Source: a virus. Taken from it: a stretch of DNA of 45,257 nucleotides. Of the stretch, positions 29,106 to 37,433 are shown piece after piece. The translations under genes and the position numbers were made by a program. How positions within the stretch are numbered: the first letter of the stretch is position 1; every line of letters starts with the position of its first letter. Under the pieces are notes generated by a model, which was not told where the DNA came from, did no database searches, and saw nothing but the letters and a program-made list of their open reading frames with translations. The stretch covers positions 1-45,257 of IMG/VR virus record IMGVR_UViG_3300044998_000338. One strand, written 5' to 3'.

Positions 29106-29108
29106 GTC

Positions 29109-29825
29109 ATGTCAGCTGGTCACGGCTGGATCGACCTCATCGGCCCAGGAGCTTCGCCCGCCTTCGGGGCGAACGAGCACTGGTCGCAGGTGCTCTTCGG
29201 CGGGGGCACCATGACGACTGCCCCTGGTGACGGCAACGCTGACGTGTTTCGCCTCGCATGCCCATCGTCAGGGAACCGTGTCGGCGTTCGCCACACCCGA
29301 TTCAGGGCCTGGAACGTCGAGGCGCTGTGCAAGTTCCGCCCCATCTCGGTTGCGACACTTGGCTGGTTCTTCGTTGACGTGCGCTGCTCGCCTTTCATCA
29401 GCTCGAGCGGCTACAGCGGTGTCGATCCCCTGTGTCGGGTCGGCACGTTCAAGCAGACCATCAACAACCAGAACGTCGGCTACGTGATCCGAGACGGCTC
29501 CGCACGCACCTACGGCGGTGAGGTTGCAAGCACTGGTGGCGCCACGTCAGCCACGAACTGGAACTGGCTGCGTGTTCGTGTCGTCGGCAACGAGTGGCAG
29601 GTCAGGTTCTGGCCCGACTCCGTGCCTGAGCCCCAGGTGTGGCACAACACCGCAACACTCCCTCGTGAGTATGGTCCGAACCGACCGACTGGTACCGAGA
29701 TGGGCGACAACACATACGTCGCACTGAACCTCGAGTACGGCTCGGGCGCTGCCACGGTCGACATCGCCCACCTCTACGTCCGTGACCTCGACAGGATGCC
29801 AGCCACGCTGAACAGCGAGTACTGA
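29109..29825 (+). CDS. Structural protein with a concanavalin/laminin-G-like sandwich
   Basis: 238 residues. The run N-W-N-W-L-R-V-R-V-V-G-N-E-W-Q-V-R-F-W near residue 150, preceded by matching strands and followed by V-D-I-A-H-L-Y-V, is the usual pattern of ConA/LamG-like carbohydrate-binding domains. It may bind surface glycans from the capsid or tail. Confidence 0.65.
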   Translation: MSAGHGWIDLIGPGASPAFGANEHWSQVLFGGGTMTTAPGDGNADVFRLACPSSGNRVGVRHTRFRAWNVEALCKFRPISVATLGWFFVDVRCSPFISSSGYSGVDPLCRVGTFKQTINNQNVGYVIRDGSARTYGGEVASTGGATSATNWNWLRVRVVGNEWQVRFWPDSVPEPQVWHNTATLPREYGPNRPTGTEMGDNTYVALNLEYGSGAATVDIAHLYVRDLDRMPATLNSEY

Positions 29826-29826
29826 C

Positions 29827-30582
29827 GTGTCAGTACTTCTGCTTCGCCCGTCGCAGGAAGCGGGCGATGTCTCCATCGCCCTCACTCCGATCACCGTCAC
29901 GGGCACGCCCGTGGCGCTCGCCGTCACGCCTGGAGAGGTCAGCGTTGCGCTGACCCCCATCACGCTCACTGCGACCCCGCAGACCTTGGCGGTCAGCGTG
30001 GGCGAGGTGAGCATCGCACTGACGCCGATCACGGTGACGGCGAGCGTCGGCACACTGAGCGTCAGCCCAGGCGAAGCGACGATCGCCCTCACGCCCATCA
30101 CGCTTACCGCCACGCCGCAGGCGCTCACCGTCACGCCTGGCGAGGTGACGGTGGCGCTGACGCCCATCACTGCCACGTTCACTCCTGTGGCGCTGAGTGT
30201 CAGTACCGAGGTGAGCGTCGAGCTGACGCCGATCACGCTCACTGCGAGCCTCGGCACGCTCGGCATCACTCCAGGCGAGGTGAGTGTTGCACTCACCCCC
30301 ATCACGCTGACGGGGACACCGCAGACACTAACGATCACCCCAGGTGAAGTCAGCGTGGCACTCACGCCACTCACCTTGACGGCCACTCTGGGGACGCTCG
30401 GCATCACGACCGAGGCGACGATCGAGCTGACGCCGATCACCATCACCGCCTCACTCGTGGCACTGGGCATCAGCCCAGGCGAGGTCACGGTTGCGCTCAC
30501 GCCCGTGACCCTGACGGCCTCCCTCGGCACCATGGTTGTAGCCGTCGATGGCAGGGGCTTCTGGGGGCTGGCGATCCGCTGA
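29827..30582 (+). CDS. Tandem-repeat beta protein (ten 22-23-residue repeats)
   Basis: 251 residues from GTG 29827. After about 12 residues it consists of ten repeats of the type G-E-V-S-V-A-L-T-P-I-T-L-T-A-T-P-Q-T-L, eight of about 23 and two of about 22 residues, ending in a short Gly/Arg tail. Alternating hydrophobic and Thr/Ser positions suggest a stacked beta fibre or solenoid. The unit length may vary between relatives. Likely a capsid or tail appendage. Confidence 0.8.
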   Translation: MSVLLLRPSQEAGDVSIALTPITVTGTPVALAVTPGEVSVALTPITLTATPQTLAVSVGEVSIALTPITVTASVGTLSVSPGEATIALTPITLTATPQALTVTPGEVTVALTPITATFTPVALSVSTEVSVELTPITLTASLGTLGITPGEVSVALTPITLTGTPQTLTITPGEVSVALTPLTLTATLGTLGITTEATIELTPITITASLVALGISPGEVTVALTPVTLTASLGTMVVAVDGRGFWGLAIR

Positions 30583-30583
30583 T

Positions 30584-30609
30584 TGTGGACGCTTGCCCTG
30601 TCGGGTGAG
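30584..30609 (+). repeat. 26-bp late element, copy 2
   Basis: TGTGGACG-N4-CCCTG-N2-GGGTGAG, starting 1 bp after the previous stop and 30 bp before the scaffold start. Confidence 0.65.
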
Positions 30610-30639
30610 AGCAACCCCCAAGGACTCTCACGGAGGAAC

Positions 30640-31428
30640 ATGCCCACCGAGCTGGATGAGGGACTCGACCACGAGGTCGAGCACCCCGACTCGTCGGATG
30701 CCGATCTTCCCGATGGAACCGAGGACACCGAGTCCGATGGCGGCGTGGAGACAGTCACGCTGACCATCGATGGCGAGGATGTCGAGGTCACCCTCGAGGA
30801 GATGGCGAAGAGCTATCTGCGTCAGAGCGACTACACGAAGAAGACGCAAGAGGTAGCGACCCTGAGGAAGGAAGCGGAGCGAGCCCTGAACTTGCAGAGG
30901 GCGCTCGAGGCGAATCCCCGAGAGGCCATCGCCGCACTGGCGAGCCACTTCGGGGTTTCGTTTGCGGATAACGTCGAGGACGACTCCTACGACGACCCGC
31001 AGGCCGAGCGCATCCGTGAGTTGGAGCGCAAGCTGGCCAGCCTCGAAGCACGTGATCGGCAGGACTCTGTCGAGCGTGAGGTGCAGACCCTGCTCAGCAA
31101 GTACGAGGACGAGGACATCGATGTCGAGGCTGTGATGCGTCACGCCATCGACCATGGGTTCCCCTCCCTCGAGGCTGCGTACAAGGACATGGCCTTCGAC
31201 GCCTACTTCCCCGCCTTCAAGCAGACGGTGAAGAAGCGTGTAGCCGATGACTCGGTCATCAAGGTGAAGCGCAAGGCGGCAGTCATCAACGCAGGCTCGT
31301 CCGCTGGTGCAGCGGGCGACCTTCGTGAGTTGGTCGATGTCCCGAAGGGGAAGCGCCTCAGCGTTCGAGAGGCCTACGAGCTGGCACGTGATGGCAAGAC
31401 CGTCCCTCAGTGGCGCCCGAAGCGCTGA
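30640..31428 (+). CDS. Scaffolding protein
   Basis: 262 residues. Strongly acidic N-terminus, E-E-M-A-K-S-Y-L-R-Q-S-D-Y-T-K-K segment at about 60-80, coiled coil (R-I-R-E-L-E-R-K-L-A-S-L) and basic C-terminus that would bind the capsid protein. It directly precedes the capsid gene. ATG 30640 has SD GGAGG; upstream in-frame codons overlap the 26-bp element. Confidence 0.82.
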   Translation: MPTELDEGLDHEVEHPDSSDADLPDGTEDTESDGGVETVTLTIDGEDVEVTLEEMAKSYLRQSDYTKKTQEVATLRKEAERALNLQRALEANPREAIAALASHFGVSFADNVEDDSYDDPQAERIRELERKLASLEARDRQDSVEREVQTLLSKYEDEDIDVEAVMRHAIDHGFPSLEAAYKDMAFDAYFPAFKQTVKKRVADDSVIKVKRKAAVINAGSSAGAAGDLRELVDVPKGKRLSVREAYELARDGKTVPQWRPKR

Positions 31429-31456
31429 CTGAGCCTCTTCACAGGAGTCAGGCACA

Positions 31457-32395
31457 ATGCCTTCCCCGAACGTCAACTTCGACCAGATCCTGACGACCAC
31501 GCTCGAGAATCGCCAGGCGACTCTCGTCGATGTGGTCTTCACCGCCCGTCCCCTCGCCTACTGGCTCAAGGACAACATCGAGCTGAAGAGCGGTGGCACC
31601 AAGATCGTCACCGAGCTGATGTACGGCCAGAACACGACCGCTGGGTCGTACTCGGGCTCGGACATCCTCAACACCGCCGAGCAGGACGGCATCACCGCTG
31701 CCGAGTGGGAGTGGAAGCAGTACGCCGTCTCGATCACCATCACTGGCTTCGACGAGCTGCGCAACAACGGCGAAGAGGCGGTCATCGACCTCCTCGAGGC
31801 CAAGGTCGAGCAGGCCGAGCAGACCATCATCGAGAAGATGGACGAGATGTTCATCACCTCCGATGGCACTGGCAACTCGGGCAAGGACTGGCTCGGCCTC
31901 AAGGCGCTCGTCGCCAACTCGGCCAACACCGTCGGCAACATCAACTCCTCGACCTACTCGTGGTGGGCGAACTACCACGAGGGCAGCGCTGGTGCGCTGA
32001 CCGTCGCTGCGATGGGCACCGCCTACAACACGGTGTCGGAGGGCAACGACCAGCCTGGGTTCATCCTCACGACCCAGACGCTGTACGAGAAGTACGAGTC
32101 GCTGCTCCAGCCGAACATCCGCTACGAGTCCACCGAGATGGCGGATGCGGGCTTCATCAGCCTCATGTTCAAGAAGGCTCCCGTGATGTTCGATCGGTAC
32201 GTGCCGACGGGCTACATGTACTTCCTGAACCCCCGCTACCTGAAGCTCATCGGTCACCGTGACCGTTGGTTCAAGCCGACGAAGTTCAAGGAGCCTGTGA
32301 ACCAGGACATCCGTGTGGCGCAGATCTACCTCATGGGTCAGATGATCTGCACCAACCGCAAGCGGCAGGGCCTCCTCACGGGCCGCACCGCCTGA
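31457..32395 (+). CDS. Major capsid protein
   Basis: 312 residues, typical for HK97-fold capsid proteins. N-terminal arm, then V-F-T-A-R-P-L-A-Y-W-L-K-D, the spine-helix region with E-A-V-I-D-L-L-E-A-K-V-E-Q-A-E, and late R-Y-L-K-L-I-G-H-R-D-R-W-F. Strong SD AGGAG, no proteolytic prodomain obvious. Position after the scaffold supports it. Confidence 0.9.
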   Translation: MPSPNVNFDQILTTTLENRQATLVDVVFTARPLAYWLKDNIELKSGGTKIVTELMYGQNTTAGSYSGSDILNTAEQDGITAAEWEWKQYAVSITITGFDELRNNGEEAVIDLLEAKVEQAEQTIIEKMDEMFITSDGTGNSGKDWLGLKALVANSANTVGNINSSTYSWWANYHEGSAGALTVAAMGTAYNTVSEGNDQPGFILTTQTLYEKYESLLQPNIRYESTEMADAGFISLMFKKAPVMFDRYVPTGYMYFLNPRYLKLIGHRDRWFKPTKFKEPVNQDIRVAQIYLMGQMICTNRKRQGLLTGRTA

Positions 32396-32420
32396 TCCTG
32401 ATCGGGACCAGTGCCACATC

Positions 32421-32451
32421 GGGGGCGGGGCGAGTCTCTCGCCCTGCCCCC
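32421..32451 (+). terminator. Terminator-like hairpin after the capsid gene
   Basis: Stem GGGGGC-G-GGGCGAG/CTCGCCC-T-GCCCCC (13 paired bases, one mismatch) with a 3-nt loop, 25 bp after the stop, followed by TTCGTCGTT. It may reduce downstream transcription relative to the capsid gene. Confidence 0.75.
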
Positions 32452-32472
32452 TTCGTCGTTCAAGGAGACAGC

Positions 32473-32712
32473 ATGGCTCTGAGGCAGAGCATCTTCGGTG
32501 GTTCTGGCACTCGAGTGGTCGGGTCGAACTACCGCCAGGTCAACAGCAACGAGCGACGTGGCGTGGCGCCCGTCGCTGGCTACTGGTCCGACGAAGAGGA
32601 TCCTCTCGTCCCTGGTGAGGTGGGCGACGTGGAGGCCATCAAGGAGGCTGTACCCGAGGCCATCCGTCAGGCTGCGGCGAAGAAGCTCGCTGAGCGGAAG
32701 AGCAAGGCCTGA
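32473..32712 (+). CDS. Small protein after the capsid gene
   Basis: 79 residues, SD AAGGAG. Basic N-terminus, acidic middle, Ala/Lys-rich helical C-terminus. Position suggests a head-completion or decoration role, not shown by motif. Confidence 0.72.
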   Translation: MALRQSIFGGSGTRVVGSNYRQVNSNERRGVAPVAGYWSDEEDPLVPGEVGDVEAIKEAVPEAIRQAAAKKLAERKSKA

Positions 32713-33458
32713 TGGCCACGCTGCAGAACATCCGAGACTTCGTCCGCAACTACATCGGTGTCGACTCAACCGACCTCACCGATGCGATCTTGGACGTGCT
32801 GATCCGAGACGCATCACACGAGATCGAGTCGGCCATCCGCACGTGGCCGTTCTACGAGCAGAACTTCACGCTGTCACTGACGACAGGCGACAACACGTAC
32901 CCGCTGACTGGCATCACCGCACTGGTGGACCTGAACGCCAGCCACACGAACCGCACCGTGTACATCAACGATGGCTCGGCCATCGTTGACATCCACCATG
33001 CGGACCAGACGCTGAAGCGGGTGCCGCACGAGTGGGCGCTGGATCACTATCCCTCGAGCGTCACGACGACCGCCAACCCACCCGACTTCTACTCGGTGTG
33101 GGGCGAGGTGCTGTACTTCTGGCCGACGCCGAGCTTCACAGGCTCGGTGTCGTTGACCATCCGTGCCTACCGCAGGCCGATCGACTGGGTGGCACTGACG
33201 GCGTCGAGCACGACGCCCGATCTGCCTGAGCGCCTGCATCAGGTGCTGCAGACGCTCGCCTTGGGGCGTGCGTACAACCATCAGGACGACGCCGACAACG
33301 GCGTCTTCTACCTGCAGCTCGGGGCCAACACCCTGCAGCGCATGATGGACGACTACGCAGCGATGCCGATGGATGCGCCCATCGTCGTGAACGGTGGGCC
33401 GTCGCTGATGCGGAACCGCTACCGCCCGCATGGGCGCCTTCGCTACCCCTGGGAGTGA
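32712..33458 (+). CDS. Head-tail connector / tail tubular protein A-like
   Basis: 248 residues. R-N-Y-I-G-V-D-S-T-D-L-T-D-A-I, D-A-S-H-E-I-E-S and the later L-P-E-R-L-H-Q-V-L-Q-T-L-A-L-G-R-A-Y are typical of gatekeeper/tubular A-like connector proteins of short-tailed phages. It probably forms the ring below the portal. Confidence 0.7.
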   Translation: MATLQNIRDFVRNYIGVDSTDLTDAILDVLIRDASHEIESAIRTWPFYEQNFTLSLTTGDNTYPLTGITALVDLNASHTNRTVYINDGSAIVDIHHADQTLKRVPHEWALDHYPSSVTTTANPPDFYSVWGEVLYFWPTPSFTGSVSLTIRAYRRPIDWVALTASSTTPDLPERLHQVLQTLALGRAYNHQDDADNGVFYLQLGANTLQRMMDDYAAMPMDAPIVVNGGPSLMRNRYRPHGRLRYPWE

Positions 33459-33463
33459 TGTAG

Positions 33464-35047
33464 GTGCCCCCTCGTCCTCTGCCAAAGCCTCCGTCGCCCA
33501 AGCGCCTCTCTGAGGTGCAGCTCATGGACTTCCGAGGCGGGCTCCGCATCTCGGTGGATCCTGCCGAGGTGAAGCCCAACGAGCTGGCCGACTGCTGCAA
33601 CGTGATCATCGATCACGATGGTGGCATCCGCTCTCGAGGTGGGGTCACCAACTACACGTGGCTGAACAACGCCAACGCTGAAGTTCGCCGCACCGTGTAC
33701 TCGCCTGTGCTCAACAACACGCTGTGGTTCGGCTACAACAACTCGAGCTTCAACAGTTACCTGGGACGAGGCAACGCTGCCGACCCGATCACGACGGTCG
33801 ACACCGCCGCCAACACCCTGTGGCGCAACGGCTCCAAGTCGAAGTTGGGCGGGATGAACGATGCGGTGTACTACGTCGCTGGTTCGTCCTTCGACGTGCG
33901 GAAGATCACCAACTCCGCACTGACGACGATGACTGCTTCGAACCCGACATGGCAGGACGACTACGCCTCGCCCTCAGGAAGCCACTTCCCCCGCTGCACC
34001 TACGCCGTGTCGCACATGGACTACATGTTCGCCATCGGCACCTACACCGCCGCAGGCGGCAGCGATGGCAGTGGGCGTCGGGTGCGCTTCTCGCACCCTG
34101 GCGACCCTGGGTCGTGGCGTAGCGACGACTGGTTCGACATCCCCGACGGCGCAGGCCCTGCAGTCTCGATGGGTGACCACCTGCTGTTCATGACGAGCAG
34201 GGGCCTGTGGGCGCTGTATGGGAACAGCCCTGAGACGTTCTCGCTCGTGAAGGTCGTCGAAGGCGGCATCTACGGTGCCGACGACGGTGGGCTGTTCAAC
34301 GACTGCTACGAGCTGGTTCCTGGGGTTGGGCTGTTCCTGTGGTCCAGGGACCGTGGCGGGCTGTGGCTGTGGAATGGCCGACGACTGGACTACAAGGGCG
34401 AGAAGGTTCTCGATGGGTTGCGGGAGGGCCACTTCGGTTCCTCGTCGTACACGGCGCAGCTGCCTGCGCCTCGGGGTATGTGCTTCTCACCCGTCAGCCG
34501 ACTGCTGATGATGCCGCTGTACTACTCGGTGACGGCGTCATCGACGGCTGTCCTCACGTATGACGTGGATCTCGAGGCGTACTCGCTGTGGAAGTTCAAC
34601 TTCAACGGGGTAGACACAACGACCCTCAGCCACAACGGTGCAGTGCTGCAGGGGAAGCGTGGCACTGGCAACGTCATGGTGATCGATGAGATCCAGGACG
34701 TTGGCATGGCCTCTGGTGAGCTGCAGGCCTACATCGAGACAGGCTGGCTCGAGATGGGCACCATCAACCGCAAGGGGTGGAAGCGGCTCTTCACGACGGT
34801 GAACGCTGGCAGGCCGTCAGCAGCTGACGGCCAGTTCAGCGTGAGCTTCTACAAGGACTACTCGACGACTGCTTCGAAGACCGTCACCTTCGACGCTGGT
34901 GCTACGCACAAGATCCAGCGCCTCTCGGGCGCTGGCGTTGCTCGAGCGCTGAAGATCAAGCTCACCTTCCCCTCAACCTCGTCCTCGTCGAACAAGATCT
35001 GGTCGGTCGACAAGCTGACGATGCAGCTCGTGAACCGAGGCAAGTGA
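33464..35047 (+). CDS. Tail tube/stabilisation protein (tubular B-like beta-propeller type)
   Basis: 527 residues from GTG 33464. The opening M-D-F-R-G-G-L-R...E-L-A-D-C-C-N-V-I-I-D-H-D-G-G-I-R-S-R-G-G is the hallmark of a family of tail-nozzle or stabilisation proteins with repeated beta blades. Middle repeats with W-F-G-Y-N-N and D-G-A-G-P-A-V fit. Located after the connector. Confidence 0.75.
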   Translation: MPPRPLPKPPSPKRLSEVQLMDFRGGLRISVDPAEVKPNELADCCNVIIDHDGGIRSRGGVTNYTWLNNANAEVRRTVYSPVLNNTLWFGYNNSSFNSYLGRGNAADPITTVDTAANTLWRNGSKSKLGGMNDAVYYVAGSSFDVRKITNSALTTMTASNPTWQDDYASPSGSHFPRCTYAVSHMDYMFAIGTYTAAGGSDGSGRRVRFSHPGDPGSWRSDDWFDIPDGAGPAVSMGDHLLFMTSRGLWALYGNSPETFSLVKVVEGGIYGADDGGLFNDCYELVPGVGLFLWSRDRGGLWLWNGRRLDYKGEKVLDGLREGHFGSSSYTAQLPAPRGMCFSPVSRLLMMPLYYSVTASSTAVLTYDVDLEAYSLWKFNFNGVDTTTLSHNGAVLQGKRGTGNVMVIDEIQDVGMASGELQAYIETGWLEMGTINRKGWKRLFTTVNAGRPSAADGQFSVSFYKDYSTTASKTVTFDAGATHKIQRLSGAGVARALKIKLTFPSTSSSSNKIWSVDKLTMQLVNRGK

Positions 35048-35670
35048 TGGCGCTGATCCGCTCGGGCTGGAGGCCCTCTCGCTGGATCTCGCTGCTCGGG
35101 CCCGACTCGGGCCCGTTGCGACAGATCTTCGGTGAGCTGGCCGATGTACTCGCCAAGCTGCCTCAGTACACCGAGAAGATCGCTGACATGGCTGGCTCAG
35201 CGTGGACCGCTGGCCAGCTGGTCTACGACAAGGCCACAGGCAAGACCCACCAGTGGGACGGCACGCAGTGGCTCGAGCAGATGTTCACCGAGATGCAGGA
35301 CTGGACGCCGACCCTGTGGCAGGGCGTCCAGCGCACTTGCACGATCACCAACGCCAAGTATGCCCTGTGGGGACGGCTGTGCTGGGTCCAGTGGGACATC
35401 ACTGGGACGAATGCTGGTGCCGCTGGCAACGACATCTACATCGGTGGACTCCCTAAGGCGCCCTCCCTATCGGGCGCCCCGACCCTCGGGTCGGCTCAGT
35501 GGTACGACGTGTCGCTGCCTGCCCGCTACACCTGCGTGACCGAGGTGTTCAACACGGGCTTCATCGGGTTCATCCATGGAACATCCACGACGAACCTGCT
35601 GGGCACAACGCCGAACGTGACCATCGCCAACGGCGACATCTACCGAGGGTACTGCCTGTACCCGTGGTGA
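35047..35670 (+). CDS. Tail fibre/spike-like protein
   Basis: 207 residues. Short N-terminal anchor (L-R-Q-I-F-G-E-L), a stalk-like H-Q-W-D-G-T-Q-W-L-E-Q-M, then a C-terminal beta domain starting W-T-P-T-L-W and containing A-L-W-G-R-L-C-W-V-Q-W, a layout frequent in the receptor-binding ends of phage tails. Confidence 0.68.
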   Translation: MALIRSGWRPSRWISLLGPDSGPLRQIFGELADVLAKLPQYTEKIADMAGSAWTAGQLVYDKATGKTHQWDGTQWLEQMFTEMQDWTPTLWQGVQRTCTITNAKYALWGRLCWVQWDITGTNAGAAGNDIYIGGLPKAPSLSGAPTLGSAQWYDVSLPARYTCVTEVFNTGFIGFIHGTSTTNLLGTTPNVTIANGDIYRGYCLYPW

Positions 35671-35694
35671 AGCTCAGAGGCCGCAACATGCGGC

Positions 35695-35720
35695 TGTGGA
35701 CGAAGGCCCTGAAGGGTGAG
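35695..35720 (+). repeat. 26-bp late element, copy 3
   Basis: TGTGGACG-N4-CCCTG-N2-GGGTGAG, 24 bp after the fibre stop and 8 bp before the start of the internal virion protein block. Confidence 0.65.
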
Positions 35721-35728
35721 GTTGACCT

Positions 35729-36151
35729 ATGGCTGATCTGTCCCCTTTCGAGATCCTGCAGTTCTCCCAGCAGGAGGACCAGCTTCGAGAGACGCTTGGC
35801 GCCCAGCTGGCCCGCATCGCCTTCGAGCGGGGCAACGCTGGCATCAACTACCAGCGATCCCTCGACGCCCTCGGTGAGCAGTACCAGAAGGCCTTCCAGG
35901 GCTACGCCCCGAGCTACGCCCGCAGGGGCATGCTCCGCTCGGGTCTGTACCAGCGTGCACTGAAGGACTGGGGCAACGCCCGCATCAAGGACTTCGGTGA
36001 TCTCGAGCTGTCCAACAGCCAGCGCATGGGGAACTTCGACCTGGCCCGCCAGCAGTACGAGGGTGCCTTGGCCAGCGGCTTGGGCCGCATCAACACGCAG
36101 CGCTCGACGCTGCGGGCGCAGCGTGCGGCGCAGCTCTCGGAGGTGATGTGA
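35729..36151 (+). CDS. Internal virion protein, small helical
   Basis: 140 residues, nearly all helix with Gln/Arg/Leu-rich heptads. G-M-L-R-S-G-L-Y-Q-R-A-L in the middle. It leads the group of three internal/ejection-type proteins. Confidence 0.7.
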   Translation: MADLSPFEILQFSQQEDQLRETLGAQLARIAFERGNAGINYQRSLDALGEQYQKAFQGYAPSYARRGMLRSGLYQRALKDWGNARIKDFGDLELSNSQRMGNFDLARQQYEGALASGLGRINTQRSTLRAQRAAQLSEVM

Positions 36152-36152
36152 C

Positions 36153-37430
36153 ATGGCGACTCGTCGCAGGACCACTGTCGACAGTGCGGGCTCTCGCCCT
36201 GGATCGTCCTACCGCCAGGAGCAGGCGGCGAAGAACTTCGCACCGCCGCCCGTCAGTGTCTCCCCGAACGACATCTACATGGGTGGACAGGCTGCCAAGG
36301 AGATCTTCCTCGGCGGCGCTGCGCCGCCCTCGCAGCAGAACCGCTCGGCGCTCGAGCTGGGCTGGAGCGACCAGCTCATCGACGCCGTCGCCAACCAGCT
36401 CGACAGCCAGACCACGCCTCCCGATGCACCGCCCTACTACGAGCCTTCGGGCGGTGGTGGCGGGGGCGGTGGTGGCGGCTATGCCGCCGCCATCCAGGCG
36501 CAGCTGCAGGCTGAGCTGGATCAGCAGATGGCTGCCATCGGGCGCATCTACGAAGAGCGCCTGAAGGGCATGACGAGCCAGAAGGACGCCAACGCTGGTG
36601 TACTCGCTCAGGCGCTGACCGACCATCAGGCGGCGATCGCCAAGATCTCGAACGACTACAAGGTGCAGCGTGCTGCCGTCGATCAGTCGATGGCCAAGCT
36701 GTACGCCGACACGCTGAACCGTGTCACCGAGAACAAGAACAACACCGCCAAGGTGCTGTCGCAGTTCGGTGTGGATCCGAACCTGTTCGCTCCCGCTGCT
36801 GCGAAGGTGGACAACTACGTCAGTCAACAGCAGCAGGTCCAGCGGGAGTATGGCTCCCGCATGGAGCAGCTGAGCGATGCCTCGATGGCCAACCAGAAGG
36901 CAACTGGTGAGTCGATCAAGCAGGCTGGTGCCACGCAGCTCGAGCAGAACTTCAACAAGTTCCAGACGCAGCTGAACCTCGAGCGCATGAAGCAGGAGCA
37001 GGCCGCACAGGCCAGCTACAACGAGGGGCTCCGCTCGCTCGCCATGCGTTCCGCTGGCGGTGGCGGTGGTGGAGGTGGCAGCAGCTCTTCGGATCTGAAC
37101 TGGGCCAAGTTCGCCTACCAGCAGGAGAAGGATGCTCGGGACTACGAGCTGGACCTCATGAAGCTCCAGATGGGTCAGAAGGGTGGGTTCGATCTGGACT
37201 CACTCGACCCCAACAGTGACGCCTACCTCGCTGCCGTGACGGGCGGCGACCTCAAGGGTGCCGCCTCATGGCTGCAGGAGCAGTTCAACGCTGGCGCCTT
37301 CGATAAGGCTGCCTATCGAGGCAACGTGCGACAGCTGCAGCAGAGCTACGGCAGCAACCGACTGGCGTCGGTGGCACCGCAGACGAAGGGCGACTACAAG
37401 CAGTACCTCACGCAGAAGTACAAGCGGTGA
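36153..37430 (+). CDS. Internal virion protein with poly-Gly linkers
   Basis: 425 residues. Disordered basic N-terminus, a run of about ten Gly (near residue 105), a long helical/coiled-coil centre (about 115-285), a second Gly run followed by Ser (about 295-310) and a helical C-terminus. The architecture suggests an ejected or DNA-associated core protein. Confidence 0.72.
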   Translation: MATRRRTTVDSAGSRPGSSYRQEQAAKNFAPPPVSVSPNDIYMGGQAAKEIFLGGAAPPSQQNRSALELGWSDQLIDAVANQLDSQTTPPDAPPYYEPSGGGGGGGGGGYAAAIQAQLQAELDQQMAAIGRIYEERLKGMTSQKDANAGVLAQALTDHQAAIAKISNDYKVQRAAVDQSMAKLYADTLNRVTENKNNTAKVLSQFGVDPNLFAPAAAKVDNYVSQQQQVQREYGSRMEQLSDASMANQKATGESIKQAGATQLEQNFNKFQTQLNLERMKQEQAAQASYNEGLRSLAMRSAGGGGGGGGSSSSDLNWAKFAYQQEKDARDYELDLMKLQMGQKGGFDLDSLDPNSDAYLAAVTGGDLKGAASWLQEQFNAGAFDKAAYRGNVRQLQQSYGSNRLASVAPQTKGDYKQYLTQKYKR

Positions 37431-37433
37431 TCT

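Noticed and set aside
29547-30791. Long minus-strand Ser/Val-rich frame opposite the repeat protein
   Set aside because: Its repeats are only the antisense of the ten-fold plus-strand repeat.
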